Shown: piece after piece, positions 1 through 10,879 of the stretch
Layout of the letters: the number at the start of each line of letters is the position of its first letter
Numbering within the stretch: the first letter of the stretch is position 1
Assembly (NCBI GenBank): GCA_936450465.1
Contig: OW388304.1
Span: 11,812,708-11,876,707, forward strand
DNA: 64,000 nucleotides
Direction: 5' to 3'
DNA from: Gibbula magus
Taxonomy: Eukaryota; Mollusca; Gastropoda; Trochida; Trochidae
Notes under the pieces: generated by a model
Seen by the model: only the letters and a program-made list of their open reading frames with translations
Database searches by the model: none
Told to the model about the DNA's origin: nothing
Made by a program: the position numbers and the translations under genes

Positions 1-904
1 GCATTAGATGTTTTCATTACCTTCAATGCTCTAGTCTAGGCATCACTGACTTGGGGCCATTAAGCAAATGACGTCATTGAAATGATTTAGACAGAATCTC
101 ATTCCTGCTCTGCTAAAGCTGGAAGATTCTGTTAACGCAATGGTGTATTCTCCAATACTTCAATATTACTATTATAAACTAACATTGATAATTAAAAGGA
201 GCATTCTTGTGAAAAATGGAAACGCACGTGAATGGCGAAATCTCAGACACATTTCCAATAATGAAGATATTGATTACTGAGATGGAAATGCGAGTTGTAC
301 TTGATGAGAACATAATGCTCACTCTATTGCTGCTGATATTGTTGCTTTCATTCCACACAGAGAGTCTTCATGTATCAAATACATCAACAGGAGTTGATAA
401 AAAGTACAACTGTCCGATTGCCGATCATAATTCTATCACATACATTAGACTTCCAATGCGTTGATGTCATAGCTCTCAGATGTCATCACGCTCATGTCGT
501 CATGACATTTTGATATCACTAGGCTTTTGATGTCAGGACACACGAGCGATATATCCCAAGAAACAGAGTTGTGGATGGTAAATATATCTACTACTCTTAA
601 TTTCCTATTCTAAACACCTTATCTGTAACTACACATCATACACCAAGATGTTAACAAAGGTACAGATACTGAATAATCGACTTTCTATAGATTCATATCA
701 TTAACATTTGGGCGTGGTTATAACCTGGACTCTACTGTGTAAAGCATAACAAGTCGATCTACTGTGATAGTCATGTGAACAAAAATGAGGTGCGACAGAC
801 CAAGGCAAGTATATGATGACTGACACCTTAAGTTGTTGTCAGCACCTGATTGTTCATGCGTGTACACTCCGATGACATGGTGATGAAACCAACGTTACAT
901 TTAC
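1..904. other. Non-coding, presumed HVCN1 intron
   Basis: This stretch lies just downstream (minus-strand sense) of the S1 exon. I looked for an Hv1 S2 exon on the minus strand and found none, so the next exon probably lies beyond the window edge. A perfect CRE-type palindrome TGACGTCA sits at 69-76. Short ORFs here have no recognisable features. Confidence 0.4.
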
Positions 905-1029
905 CTTTAACCTTATGAAGGTCGAGAATAAGTTCGCCGAGAACAAGGGCACAATCTGTCACGCAAAATAGGACGACTGTCAACAACATATATTTGCTCT
1001 TCAGTATTTTCTCCCCATCTCGTCGCCAC
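905..1029 (-). CDS. HVCN1: Voltage-gated proton channel Hv1 homologue, exon encoding S1 (partial gene)
   Basis: Internal exon of 125 bp. The acceptor is a pyrimidine-rich tract ending in ttactttctttcag, and the donor reads AAAG|GTAAAT. The exon carries one leading base, 41 codons and one trailing base. The peptide starts WRRDGEKILKSKYM and continues into a hydrophobic helix containing VTDCALVLGELILDL. The D/E/D spacing (D, +7 E, +11 D) is the same as D112, E119 and D123 of human Hv1 S1, where D112 is the proton-selectivity aspartate. The family forms voltage-gated, proton-selective channels in the plasma membrane or phagosome without a separate pore domain. S2-S4 and the C-terminal coiled coil are not in the window. 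Another voltage-sensor-only protein is possible, but the acidic spacing favours Hv1. Confidence 0.75.
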
Positions 1030-1456
1030 CTGAAAGAAAGTAAAATGTTCCGTGTATATACAATCATAAGAGAACAAGAGACGAATATTTAAAGTGTCCT
1101 ATGCAGAAAAGATCGTATTCAGTTGATGAAATTTAAAAAATGGTAGATTTTCTACATTTAGTGTATCTGAAATTATCTTCATATACATGAATAATAGCAT
1201 ATCTTTTCATTGTACAATAGCGTGTCGTTATCATAACAGATTGAAGCATAACGGATGTAATACATATATACATATGGATGGTAATGCATATGAAGCAATA
1301 AATTAAAATTACATGATTGCAAATTGAAAATGGAAAAGCCTATTTTGTACATGGATATTTCTCCTAATATTGATGAATCATGTTTGAAAATTTGAATACA
1401 ATACAATAAGCAATGTACATGTTCCAAGTATTGGTGTATAGATACGTATTTTCCCA

Positions 1457-1500
1457 ATCATCATCATCATCATCACCATCATTATCATCATCATCATCAC
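1457..1500. repeat. (ATC)n microsatellite
   Basis: Imperfect trinucleotide run of atc/cat units with two interruptions (cac, tta). Ordinary simple repeat. Confidence 0.9.
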
Positions 1501-4278
1501 TTATGATGTCATAGTGCTGTGGAAGTTAAGGAGATATAAGGGATACATAAGATCTGGGAAACCCTTGTTTAAATAGTTTGTGAACACGAGAGCATTATAT
1601 GTGAAGAATGACTTCTAACATACACAACTATGGATTTGAATAAGCTTTTTAAGACAAACAAAACGATCATGTATTTGATACTGTATGTATCATATAGCAT
1701 TCATTTCCAAACATATAACATGTCACATTCTATCATATTAAGACACATATGATATTATGCATATTAGGCATTGTTAGTATATCACAATATACCGTATCCT
1801 GGACATTTCGAGGTTGAACATGTTTGTAGTTCAGGGCCCCACGGCCTTTCGTTGATTTCAATTCTCGTTGTGCGGTGTAAGTGTTGATATGCAAGAACAT
1901 TTTCGTTGGTCGAAATTCCGAGGTTCAAGCTTTACCCAAGTTTCAACCAGTAGAACATTTCCCGGTAGAACATTAGGTACGATTGAGTTTGTTATTCACT
2001 TACAAAAATATAATTACCAGATTAAATCAAATCCAAAATCTACAAATTAAACACGTTATAAAATGAAACATAAAAAAATTAAAAGATTTTGACACTAAAT
2101 CCGCCACGCAGTAAGCAGCAAAGCGTCGGGGTTGAATCGATGTGGACAAAAAGGTGTACATCTATTCTAGTTTGACACGCACAGAAGTTGTTGCACAAGA
2201 GCATAATAATTACACTGAGGAATCAGGAACCATTATTCAGAATAATAAAAGAACGAAACAAAAATCAATTGAGCAAGAAGCTAATATGCTATTTACCCGT
2301 CCACACCTGATCAATAGATGGCGGCCTCAGTTGCATGTCCTTCTAATTTCAAAATTACATCTACACTGGAAAAAGGGTTTCGGTAAAGCATTCACACTGC
2401 AAACTCTAGAACACCATGCTAGATTGCCAGGCACTTTGAATGCAAAAGGTTACACTATGAATGTAATATCAATCTCAGCACAAAACAAAGGTTTCAATTT
2501 CAATGTAAAATATTCAGAATTCCCAATGAAACAAAATGCCGACAAAACGACTGCCTGGCATTTATAAGAGCTAAAGAACAACGTCCAGCGATTCTGCAAC
2601 CTGAAAAAGAGCTTAGATAATTGACATTGCCAAATACAGAACTAACTAGCAACTGCTTCTACGTCTACAAAATTAGTTGACTTAACGTACTCCTCATCGT
2701 CATACTGGCATCGGCTGGCTTCAAGTTCCAGACTTATCGTGTCCCAATCCTTCATAATGGCACTGTGTGGAGCGTATAGTCACTAAGAAAGCTGCAATCG
2801 TGCACTTGTCCCGGAACTTAAACTCCGCTCATGACTTGTGCTGATACATTAACTCCCTTTGGGTCAGATCACGGTTGCATGGAAAAGTGATGGGCAATGA
2901 TCAGACATAGTCTACTGTGAAAGCAAAATCAATACAACAAGACTTGATAAGGCTTCTAATAAGATTTATATCTTGTCGGCACCTCTTGAAGGGTGTTCCA
3001 ATACTAAAACCCCACTGCCAGGCTCATTCCACACGCCAGCTAGATATAAATAACTCAAAGTTATTTCATGAGTGTTTCTGGATAAGCGTTACAGCGTGCT
3101 TGATCCGGGAGCGGGTAGACTGTATATTGATTAGCTGCTGTTGCCTCGCCTGATGAGTGCACCTGACTTAAGAATGTGTGAAGACTTTCAACCACTGCAA
3201 TATGTTCCGGTGCAATATTTATGAGCTTGTCAAATGTAAATCAAAAAGTTACAACACTGGTTGTTACATTACAGGAGCGCGGTATGCCGGGATCACGATC
3301 ACATGCCACCTCCAGCGTACTGGGTGTGTAAGGACGTTTTCAGAGACAGTCAATACCGAAACAAACCTACCTAATCTTAAATGGCTGCCGGAAATTAAAT
3401 TTCTGGGAAGGAAAAGGCTCAGCGATTCTCCTCGGGAATGATTTAACGGGACATAACATTAAATGTAATTTCGGATGTAATCAGATTTTTGACACTTATG
3501 CCTATGCATTTTCTGGTTCAAAGAAGTATTGATTCGATATCCCGCAAACCGGCGACTTCAATGAAATATTCATTTACAAAATGCACATGTCAGTTGTTTT
3601 AGATGAATAGTGTTTCCAACGCGTTAAAGGTCTTTGCACCATAAATTACCTTCTATTCTAGAGAAGAGTGGATGAATGTATAAGTTTCTGAGGAACGGTC
3701 TCAATAATCGTTAACGACCTTACGTAAAGACTCGATATAACGACTAAATGTGGTAAGGTTATCGGATCGCGTTACCGAAGACTTAGATTAATTTGATAAC
3801 AACTCCACATTACAAAACACGCCCCTGATATATTGCATTTTAGACAGTTCTTAACGATCGCGTCTTCATTTTAGCACGTAGTTTCGTTGCTCAAAATGTA
3901 AGAAAACCTATTAGAAAGAATCTTGACAGTAAATACTATCGTTATTTTGCATTCAATAAAGACGTAATTTCATTCATGTGTTAATTGAAAATTACAATCA
4001 TTTTAAATTCCTCGTGAGAGAATCCAAACAAAGTTTAACAATTATATAGAACTGTCTCTTTATAGGAGTATATATATATAAGAGTGCTTTGAGAGCACAA
4101 AACCCCCCGGGGTTTGTCTTATTTATGTCTTAAACTTTACTCCATGTAAGTAGTTTAGATGTAAGGGTAATATACAAGAACCAGATCTTATCTAGATCTT
4201 CATTTAACATCAGATGTTTTTTGATCAGCTTGAAATTATAACATCGACTTAATGATAAAATTACATTGAATAAACAAG

Positions 4279-4917
4279 TCGAATATCGAAGGCCCATCAC
4301 TGGTCAATCCAAAATTATGGTCGGGTTTAAGTTTTTCAGAAAATAAATGCTATACAAGGTCAAGATAAGGTCATATTGTCAAAGGATATATGATCTCAGT
4401 GTGTGCCATGGGAAACATAATATTTTCAAAGGCATGTGTGAACGAATACGCGGTAAATGTTACAAGTTCCAAAACATTAATCTTTCATCAAGGTCAAGGT
4501 TAGAAGTTAAAACAAACAAGTCAAGAACTGCAACTTTGGTTATGTTTATCCGATTTGCCCCAAAGGAGCACACGCGTATCACTGCTGTATATCTAAAGCA
4601 TGTGTAACGTTTCAGAAAGATTGATAAAAAAAAACTATCAGAGGAGGTACTATCAGAACACAGTCAGGTACTGTCAGTCTGACAGCTAAGCACTCTTAGT
4701 CAAGGGCCATAACTCTAAACATATTCATCCGATTAGTCCCAAAAAAGCACATGCGTATCACTGATGTATATAAAGCATGTGTAAAGTTTCAGAAAGATTA
4801 ATCAAAATCAGTTGATTCCAGATATCAGCTACTATACCCTTGTCGGAACGGACGGATGGACGGACAGACGGGCAACACCACGGCATAAATCCCGGCTTTC
4901 ACCCGGGTTTAAAATGT
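4279..4917 (+). repeat. Dispersed mollusc-type repeat ('aaggtcaagg' family)
   Basis: It opens with a segment reading 'tcgaaggcccatcactggtc'. It then has two diverged internal copies of a block containing 'gcgtatcactg.tgtat', 'aaagcatgtgtaa.gtttc' and 'agaaagatt'. It ends in a cggacggatggacggacaga tract followed by a 'cccggctttcacccggg' palindrome. The same architecture recurs at 25.7-26.5 kb. No conserved coding sequence is visible; the short ORF through it is a by-product. The family is known to me only by its general appearance in mollusc genomes. Confidence 0.55.
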
Positions 4918-5451
4918 GTATCACTTGGACAAATTTTCGGAATTGATGTATTTGAAGTGAGTCACAACGTGAACGATTTCCTTACCTCATTTGTAACATT
5001 TACTTGATATACAGTCAAGGACATTGTTATATACATAAATATACAATGTAAAGTAATCGATTCTCGTTAAAACAACAAAATTCACAATGCATATTTATAT
5101 AATACATGTATATATATAGAATCTGTCAAAGTGAAATGCCTCTCAAAGTAGTTATGTTTAGAATCATGTGTTTTGAATCCATATCTTGATATTGATCACG
5201 AACAGTTACACTGACAAAGTTGGATGCTTACAGACATTATTGATCTAACATAAAAGCAAGAAAGTAAAAGAGAATTAAGAATATGTTTGCCTTCAAAATG
5301 TTGCTGTAAACATAGCACAACGTTCTCACAAAAGTTGTTCTACATAACATGGACTACATTATGTTTTTCAGATTTTAGGAAATAATTTGCCTGCCTTCGG
5401 TAACAATTCTAGAGCACTGAGCAGTACAAGTGTGTGATTCTTCAACTACAG

Positions 5452-5568
5452 TTGATTCAACGCCTCTTTGAGGAGTTTACCACAAAGAATGTGAAGATCA
5501 AAGTTGGACTGAGCAAGAAATATCAATGTTGCCGAGACATTCGCGTGCCATCTGCAGTTATTCCCAAG
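5452..5568 (+). CDS. Exon-like ORF, unknown protein (possibly pseudogenic)
   Basis: A 39-codon open block bounded by a plausible acceptor (gattcttcaactacag) and a good donor (CCCAAG|GTAATG). The peptide includes LIQRLFEEFTTKNVKIKVG and ends RDIRVPSAVIPK. Unspliced, the frame stops at a TGA within three codons of the donor. A further protein-like frame follows at about 5578-5745 (containing RDTIEGKLPEPQKEVGPLG), and a poly(A)-type AATAAA lies near 5850. An upstream frame near 5370-5430 also looks protein-like but is shifted. Either this is an exon of a gene nested in the HVCN1 intron, or it is a frameshifted pseudogene. I do not recognise the family. Confidence 0.35.
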
Positions 5569-6150
5569 GTAATGTGAAAGTTGCTACAAGACAGACGTGA
5601 TTCTTATAGCCCATGTAACAGGAAGCTCAGACGATCTTCAAGTCTGGCCTTGCGAGACACCATTGAAGGGAAATTACCTGAACCACAGAAAGAAGTTGGG
5701 CCTCTGGGAGCTGTTCGCCTTTATTTCCGGTCATGTGACGGTTAAACAAAGTGCCAGTGTAAACATATATGCAGTTAAAACATTGCAGAAATATTGATTA
5801 CCTTTTTCTTTCTCTTATTATGTTATCTGCTAGTTGCACAGTGTTCCAATAAACAATTCGTTAAATATTTATTACAAACAGTGATTTTTGTAAAGTCCTT
5901 TTAGTTGTGCGAAGAGGCTTGTATTCGCTAAAATTCTAAAATTGTAAATAATAGCTTTTTCAAAGAGAAAATCCATGGTTGTCAACAGTCTATGAAAACA
6001 TTAATATAAGGGTTTACTTAATATTCGAACACACTCGTACCCAGAATGTTTGATGAGGAGACTAAATTATATATTTTTACGTGATGGCAAATCACACATC
6101 TTCAGTTTCTCATAAGCATGTACATGGACAACTTTCCAAAGCAAGGCAGA

Positions 6151-6329
6151 ACTCTTGCCAATCTCCATCACTGGCTGATTTAAGCCTTGCAGGATTTCTC
6201 CCGCTTTTCGGTACTAAGATAGTGGGTCATTGCACCTAAATTGCATATTGGGCTAGCATTTCCTAGCACGTAAACTTTAAGGAAATACTGCAAGGCTTAA
6301 ATCAGCCAGTGACGGAGACTGGCAAGAGT
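6151..6329. repeat. Hairpin element with 42-bp inverted arms
   Basis: The left arm (6151-6192) begins actcttgccaatctccatca, and the right arm (6288-6329) is its reverse complement with two mismatches (40 of 42 match). The 95-bp spacer has no coding potential. This looks like a small fold-back or MITE-type element. I could not see a target-site duplication. Confidence 0.7.
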
Positions 6330-6925
6330 TATGCTTTCTATCATGACAATGCTAGAGTTTCAAATATTATTCGTTCATCTAATCCAAATTGTTAGGAATC
6401 TATTTACCTTTCAGACGGACTTACTGAAAGGTGTGTTACCATACATAAATCCAAACACTGGTGTCCAAGCTGTGACTCGATAGTTTTAACGCCTGGATTC
6501 CTCTTTAGTGAGATAATCTGTTTTTCAATGTTTCAATTTATTTAAAAGGGGACAAGCAGTAGTTTCGAAGTTAATATCTAATTATCAAACTAGAATTAAA
6601 ATACACCAGAATAGACTAGGCTTGTCGCCTCGAGGTGCCCGTTTGGGTTCAGTTTAATTGTACTTGCTATCAATTTTAAAACACACTACATTATCTCTTA
6701 ATATCTATCTGGACATGGTTGGACAACCCGACCTCATCATCGACAGAATATGAACATTTCATGGTGGACCTCTTCTTTAGTCAACATGGTGGCACGTGGT
6801 CCTGTACATAGCTCAGTCGACCGCTATCAGTTAAGTTCAGCAAGAACGGGCGTGGCTCGCTGGATGGGTGAGTTATCCGCCTCATTGCTGAATGAAAACT
6901 GAGAGTTTGAAGGGTGATTCCCTGC

Positions 6926-7225
6926 CCCACACTGAGACATGAGTTGAGAGGCTCGTGGTGTCACCTTGGGCAAGGGACTTTATTCGAAATGTGCCTCTGT
7001 TCACTCAGCAGTACAATTGAGTACCTGGTTTGGAAGTGCAGGCAATGTGACAGATAACCTTCGAGCGCCTTAATTGGCAGCCCAGGTTGCATACTCCCAA
7101 GGGAGTTGAGAATGAAAAAGGAACGATGTTGGTCCTTACACCAGGGTAATAATGTGTGTAGCGCTTTGAGCATGGCCCTTTGTGTTGTGGAGTCCAGCGC
7201 GATAGAAGTATCCTCATTATTATTA
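6926..7225 (+). mobile_element. Diverged SINE, family B
   Basis: It shares with 47312-47590 the blocks 'ggtgtcaccttgggcaag', 'cagggtaataatgtgtg' then tagcgc, and a final 'agcgcgatagaagtatcctc' running into an (ATT)n tail. No clear tRNA promoter survives in this copy, so the head is lost or decayed. Short ORFs on the minus strand here are repeat-derived. Confidence 0.55.
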
Positions 7226-7750
7226 TTATAACATGCACCCGTTGTTGTCATGTTTTCAAAGATGATCATGCGAAAACTACACGTATATTCAAGTTTCCTC
7301 CAGCCAAATACCCATTTCCACTTTTCGAGTTACATCTCTCCCCAATACATACATGTATCTTTTTAACGTTTAATATTAATTAAGAAATAGAAGACGATAT
7401 GGCGTGCTTCATCGTTATCGTGTTTTATGCTCTCTGCTATGTTTTATTATACGATAAAGCACAACAACGAGTCTTCTATTTCTTATATGAGATGCCCTGA
7501 AACAATTACTTGCTTTTATATAAAAAGCGTTTACATAAAATGTAATTTGTACAAACTAAATTTCGAAAATATTAATGCCTCCCGTCGTAGAACACATTCA
7601 CTACCAATTGAACAATCATAGTGACGTAAAATATGACTTCATTTGCTAAGCGACGCGCTAACTCACGTCCTAAATCACGAGCATGTTTTATTGTCTTATA
7701 AAGCACGCTGTCGATCCCATTGACCGCTTGTGTTTTATTGCCGTAGACAA

Positions 7751-7899
7751 CCATGGGTGCTACTACGCTGAAATTCAGTAGCATTGCACCCAAACCGTAC
7801 TGCGTGTAGAACAGTTCTCTACTGCAGACCAAGTTGCCTGGCGGGATTTCAACCCCGGACCCCTTGATCCGAAGCCGAACGCGTTAACCACTGTGCTAT

Positions 7900-7932
<33 letters not shown>
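7751..7932 (-). mobile_element. tRNA-derived SINE, family A, with poly-C tract at its head
   Basis: On the minus strand it carries the tRNA-like head with the B-box region (here mutated: ggtTGaaatcc) and the body 'gagaactgttctacacgcag' onward. It stops at about 7751, so it lacks the distal tail seen in full copies. Where full copies begin with ggggcggg, this one runs into 32 consecutive C (7901-7932, plus strand), apparently by slippage expansion. Confidence 0.8.
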
Positions 7933-8469
7933 ATGTCAGTTGAGAATAACACTAAAAAGGAACTATTTATTCTGGCGTAATTCACCGATCTTAGTAAGAC
8001 GTAATGTGATGGATTTCCAAGAAATGAAGTCGCATCACACGCGCTGCTACGAGGATTTCCAACATTGCGGGTTTCCTTATGGGATACAACTGATTTTAGT
8101 TACAGTAAAACTGATATGGGTAATAAAAACAATAACTAAGTTGTGACGGGAAATGAGAGACTATGTTTCCCTTGTCATATTAATCAAGTACTTTACTGGC
8201 CAAGGCTCGAGCATTACGTAATTGATATGACTAGAAAATATGTGTTTGTCCTGAGAGAGAGAGAGTATTTCCATATTGACCGAGTTACAGGTCGTCGGTC
8301 CGTCTCGGGCCAATACAACGGAACTCGGACCTGGGCCAAAAAGGGAATTATTAATTAATAACACGATAATACATGCCATACGCCTATAGTTAATTAATAA
8401 TGAACACGTACTTTTCTTGGAAATATAGTAGCATTTATAGGCGTTGATACCACATACATGTTGTTTGGG

Positions 8470-8935
8470 GCTGATACAGCATTCGATAGCGTACATACGT
8501 ACAAATTGGAATAACTCATGAAAATTCACTGAAGAAACTTCATATTTCGCACATGGGTTCGGCATAGTGAGAATAAGGTTCCCATTGTGACCTTGACGTT
8601 CAAATCGATACCATTTTACCCTTTTCAATGAAATATCTCAAGAACCGTTCACTGGATTATCTTCGTATGTAACACAGGGAAGACGCGGGGCCATATGGTG
8701 ACCATTCTAACTATTTTCAAGGTCACAGCGAAACGTTGAATTGTTATTTACTCAGACCTGAAATGCCTGATGGGATAGTGACACCGACCGGCGTCCGTCC
8801 ATCACTCTTATACATTTTCAGGTTCTCCCAGCTAAAATCATCAAAGCTTACATTTTGTTGGGAGGAACATTTTACCCAGGGAATCAAAGTTTGAACACTT
8901 GGTCTTGAACGCGATGCACATGAAAAATAAAACAC
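8470..8935 (-). repeat. Diverged dispersed repeat
   Basis: Minus-strand sequence includes 'gatggacggacgccggtcgg' followed by 'tgtcactatccc', 'tgaccttgaaaatagttag' and 'ggtcacaatgggaacctt'. These phrases resemble other high-copy, non-coding mollusc repeats. A 155-codon minus-strand frame runs through 8161-8628 but has no protein-family features and is probably fortuitous. Confidence 0.35.
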
Positions 8936-9639
8936 ACCTCAGCTTTTCTTGAAATGACACTTTGTACGAAGAACTAAATGATCTCTCTCGTGCGCTAGTT
9001 ATCTAAGGTCAACATTAAATCAATTTGGCACTAGAGGAACGTGAGATATGTATCATCACGTGTACACGCCTTGCTTCTCAAATAGGTTTCACTCACGCTG
9101 TAAGTGCAACACGATTCCTTGAATAATTATGATGAGAATACAAGGTTGTTTACGAAAACACAAAGCTCGTTGTGTGATGTGCGAGTCTGGTTGCGAACTG
9201 TTAAACTCCGAATAAATTACTTCATATAAACCGCGTATCCAACACATTATTCCTTGGTGTCATCATTGATTATCAGTCAGTCATTCACATTTGTACCTCA
9301 TGCTTGCGGATGGCAGATAACTTTGTTATTCTATGTAATAAGGTGTATGTCTGACCATATCCATTTCAGTACTGTTATCATTTCAGAGTGGAGAGTTTTG
9401 AAGTGTGTTATTTGGATATCCGTCGCAACGATATAACAATATATCTCGTGAAAATATGCTTTTCTACTTCACTCGATGAGATACACGTAGATGGTATTCG
9501 ACGAGAAGTGTCAAAGGTTCTATTAATTAGATTTAACATTAACATAACCAATATGTATAGTTCGAAAACGTTATTACAATGAAAGAAGCATCCATGCTCC
9601 CCTTGCTTTATCAAAGTCATAGTATGACGCCATCCTATT

Positions 9640-9695
9640 GTCACGATGACGTCATGGAGATAATATAGTCACGATGACGTCATGGAGATAATATA
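9640..9695. promoter_or_regulatory. 28-bp tandem duplication carrying two CRE palindromes
   Basis: Two adjacent 28-bp copies of gtcacgatgacgtcatggag plus gataatata-type sequence. Each includes a perfect TGACGTCA (9647-9654 and 9675-9682), the consensus CREB/ATF site. Whether it acts as an enhancer is unknown; it lies inside the HVCN1 intron. Confidence 0.4.
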
Positions 9696-10166
9696 TATCA
9701 GATTACATAATTTTTAGGTTTTACAAAATTGTAATAAAACATGCCCTCTCTGAACTGCTTCTCCCGGGTTTATTCTCTAATCTGATGAAGCTTTAAATCG
9801 AAATGTCTTTACTTTAATTCAATTGGCTGCTATTTGATCATGCAAAAAGTACTTTGCGTGGATACTCTTTTTCATTGATATTAGGAATGTTTCGCCAACA
9901 GTTAAAAATCGCGTGGAAAACACTCATATCCGTGACTGCCAAATACAAATATATGCACAGCGGTATGAAGAGTGCCTCTATCTGAACGCCCGGGGCAGTA
10001 AACAGTTCTTATTGGGCAATTCCCTTGTCAACGCATCAATGCAACTGGGCTTCTGATATAATACCAGAACTCCTTTTCACCATTCTTGGAAGGATTTCAA
10101 GTTATCGATTGGTCTAAATAAAGTCCAACACGAAGCATGGGCTTGGTTTCTCCCCTGTTCTTTCAG

Positions 10167-10330
10167 AAGTTGTCGATTGCCTTGACCTGTCGAACAGTGA
10201 TGCAACGAGCCCCCAAAAAGATGAAACGATGCTGAAAAACTTTGATAGTTGCGAGCTGAATGGTAATGATAAGAGTCTAAGATCAATGCTAACTGGCAGC
10301 ATGGATACTGCTCTTCAACAAGCTCGATAA
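10167..10330 (+). CDS. Candidate 3'-terminal coding exon, unknown protein
   Basis: A strong splice acceptor (gtttctcccctgttctttcag) is followed by two bases and 53 codons to TAA. The peptide begins VVDCLDLSNSDATSPQKDET and ends LTGSMDTALQQAR, hydrophilic and Ser/Asp-rich like many cytoplasmic C-termini. A poly(A)-type AATAAA at 10642-10647 would close a 3' UTR of about 320 bp. A second frame is also open for 22 codons after the same acceptor (KLSIALTCRTVMQRAPKKMK onward); that frame would be phase-compatible with the 5452-5568 exon, so the frame is unresolved. It is nested in the HVCN1 intron on the opposite strand. Family not recognised. Confidence 0.35.
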
Positions 10331-10844
10331 AGGAACTGATTAGGAATGGAGAGACTTCAGCTGTATTACTTTAATTCGCTTCGATTCTCCACAGCTAAAG
10401 AGAGAACTCGGGCCAATGGCCGTGTTGACTGGGAGATCTATTTTCACAATCTTTAAATTCAGGAGGAGCTCGTGGCTGCTGCAGTGGGATATCGTTGAAA
10501 ACTATGGGGAATTTCCGTCTATAACTTCGTGAAGCTCGATCCTTGAGGTTGAGAGGACAGACGATGTACATATTTGTTGATGAAGGCATTATATGGTATG
10601 GGCGGAGATGTCTGGGTATAGACTTGACAATATGATTACTCAATAAAAAGGATTAAAATCAATATTTTGTGCAAGACCACTTTTTCTTAACTTCTTGTCA
10701 CAATGTCGCTATTGAAGTCACATCATGCAGTTTCAGAACTTCTTCAAATTCCTTAAAGAACAATAATTGACGCATTGCAATGTAAACACTCACTGAAACA
10801 AAAATTCACAACGACAACTGCGTATTGAGTTTTCAAGACACTTT

Positions 10845-10875
10845 GGGATTCGAACTCCCAACCATAAGCCGGAGT
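10845..10875 (-). repeat. tRNA-like B-box remnant
   Basis: The minus strand reads ccggcttatggttgggagtt then cgaatccc, matching the T-arm consensus GTTCGAATC. No A box or full cloverleaf is visible, so this is a decayed SINE or tRNA remnant next to the minisatellite. Confidence 0.3.
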
Positions 10876-10879
10876 CAAA

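Noticed and set aside
2142..2567. 141-codon plus-strand ORF
   Set aside because: Lys/Asn/His-rich, no motif, no promoter or splice context; compatible with chance in AT-rich DNA.
8161..8628. 155-codon minus-strand ORF
   Set aside because: No family features; it overlaps diverged dispersed repeat, and a plus-strand ORF covers the same DNA.
10395..10643. 82-codon minus-strand ORF, Pro/Arg-rich
   Set aside because: Overlaps the likely 3' UTR of the plus-strand exon candidate and has no clean splice sites; could not be linked to HVCN1 phases.
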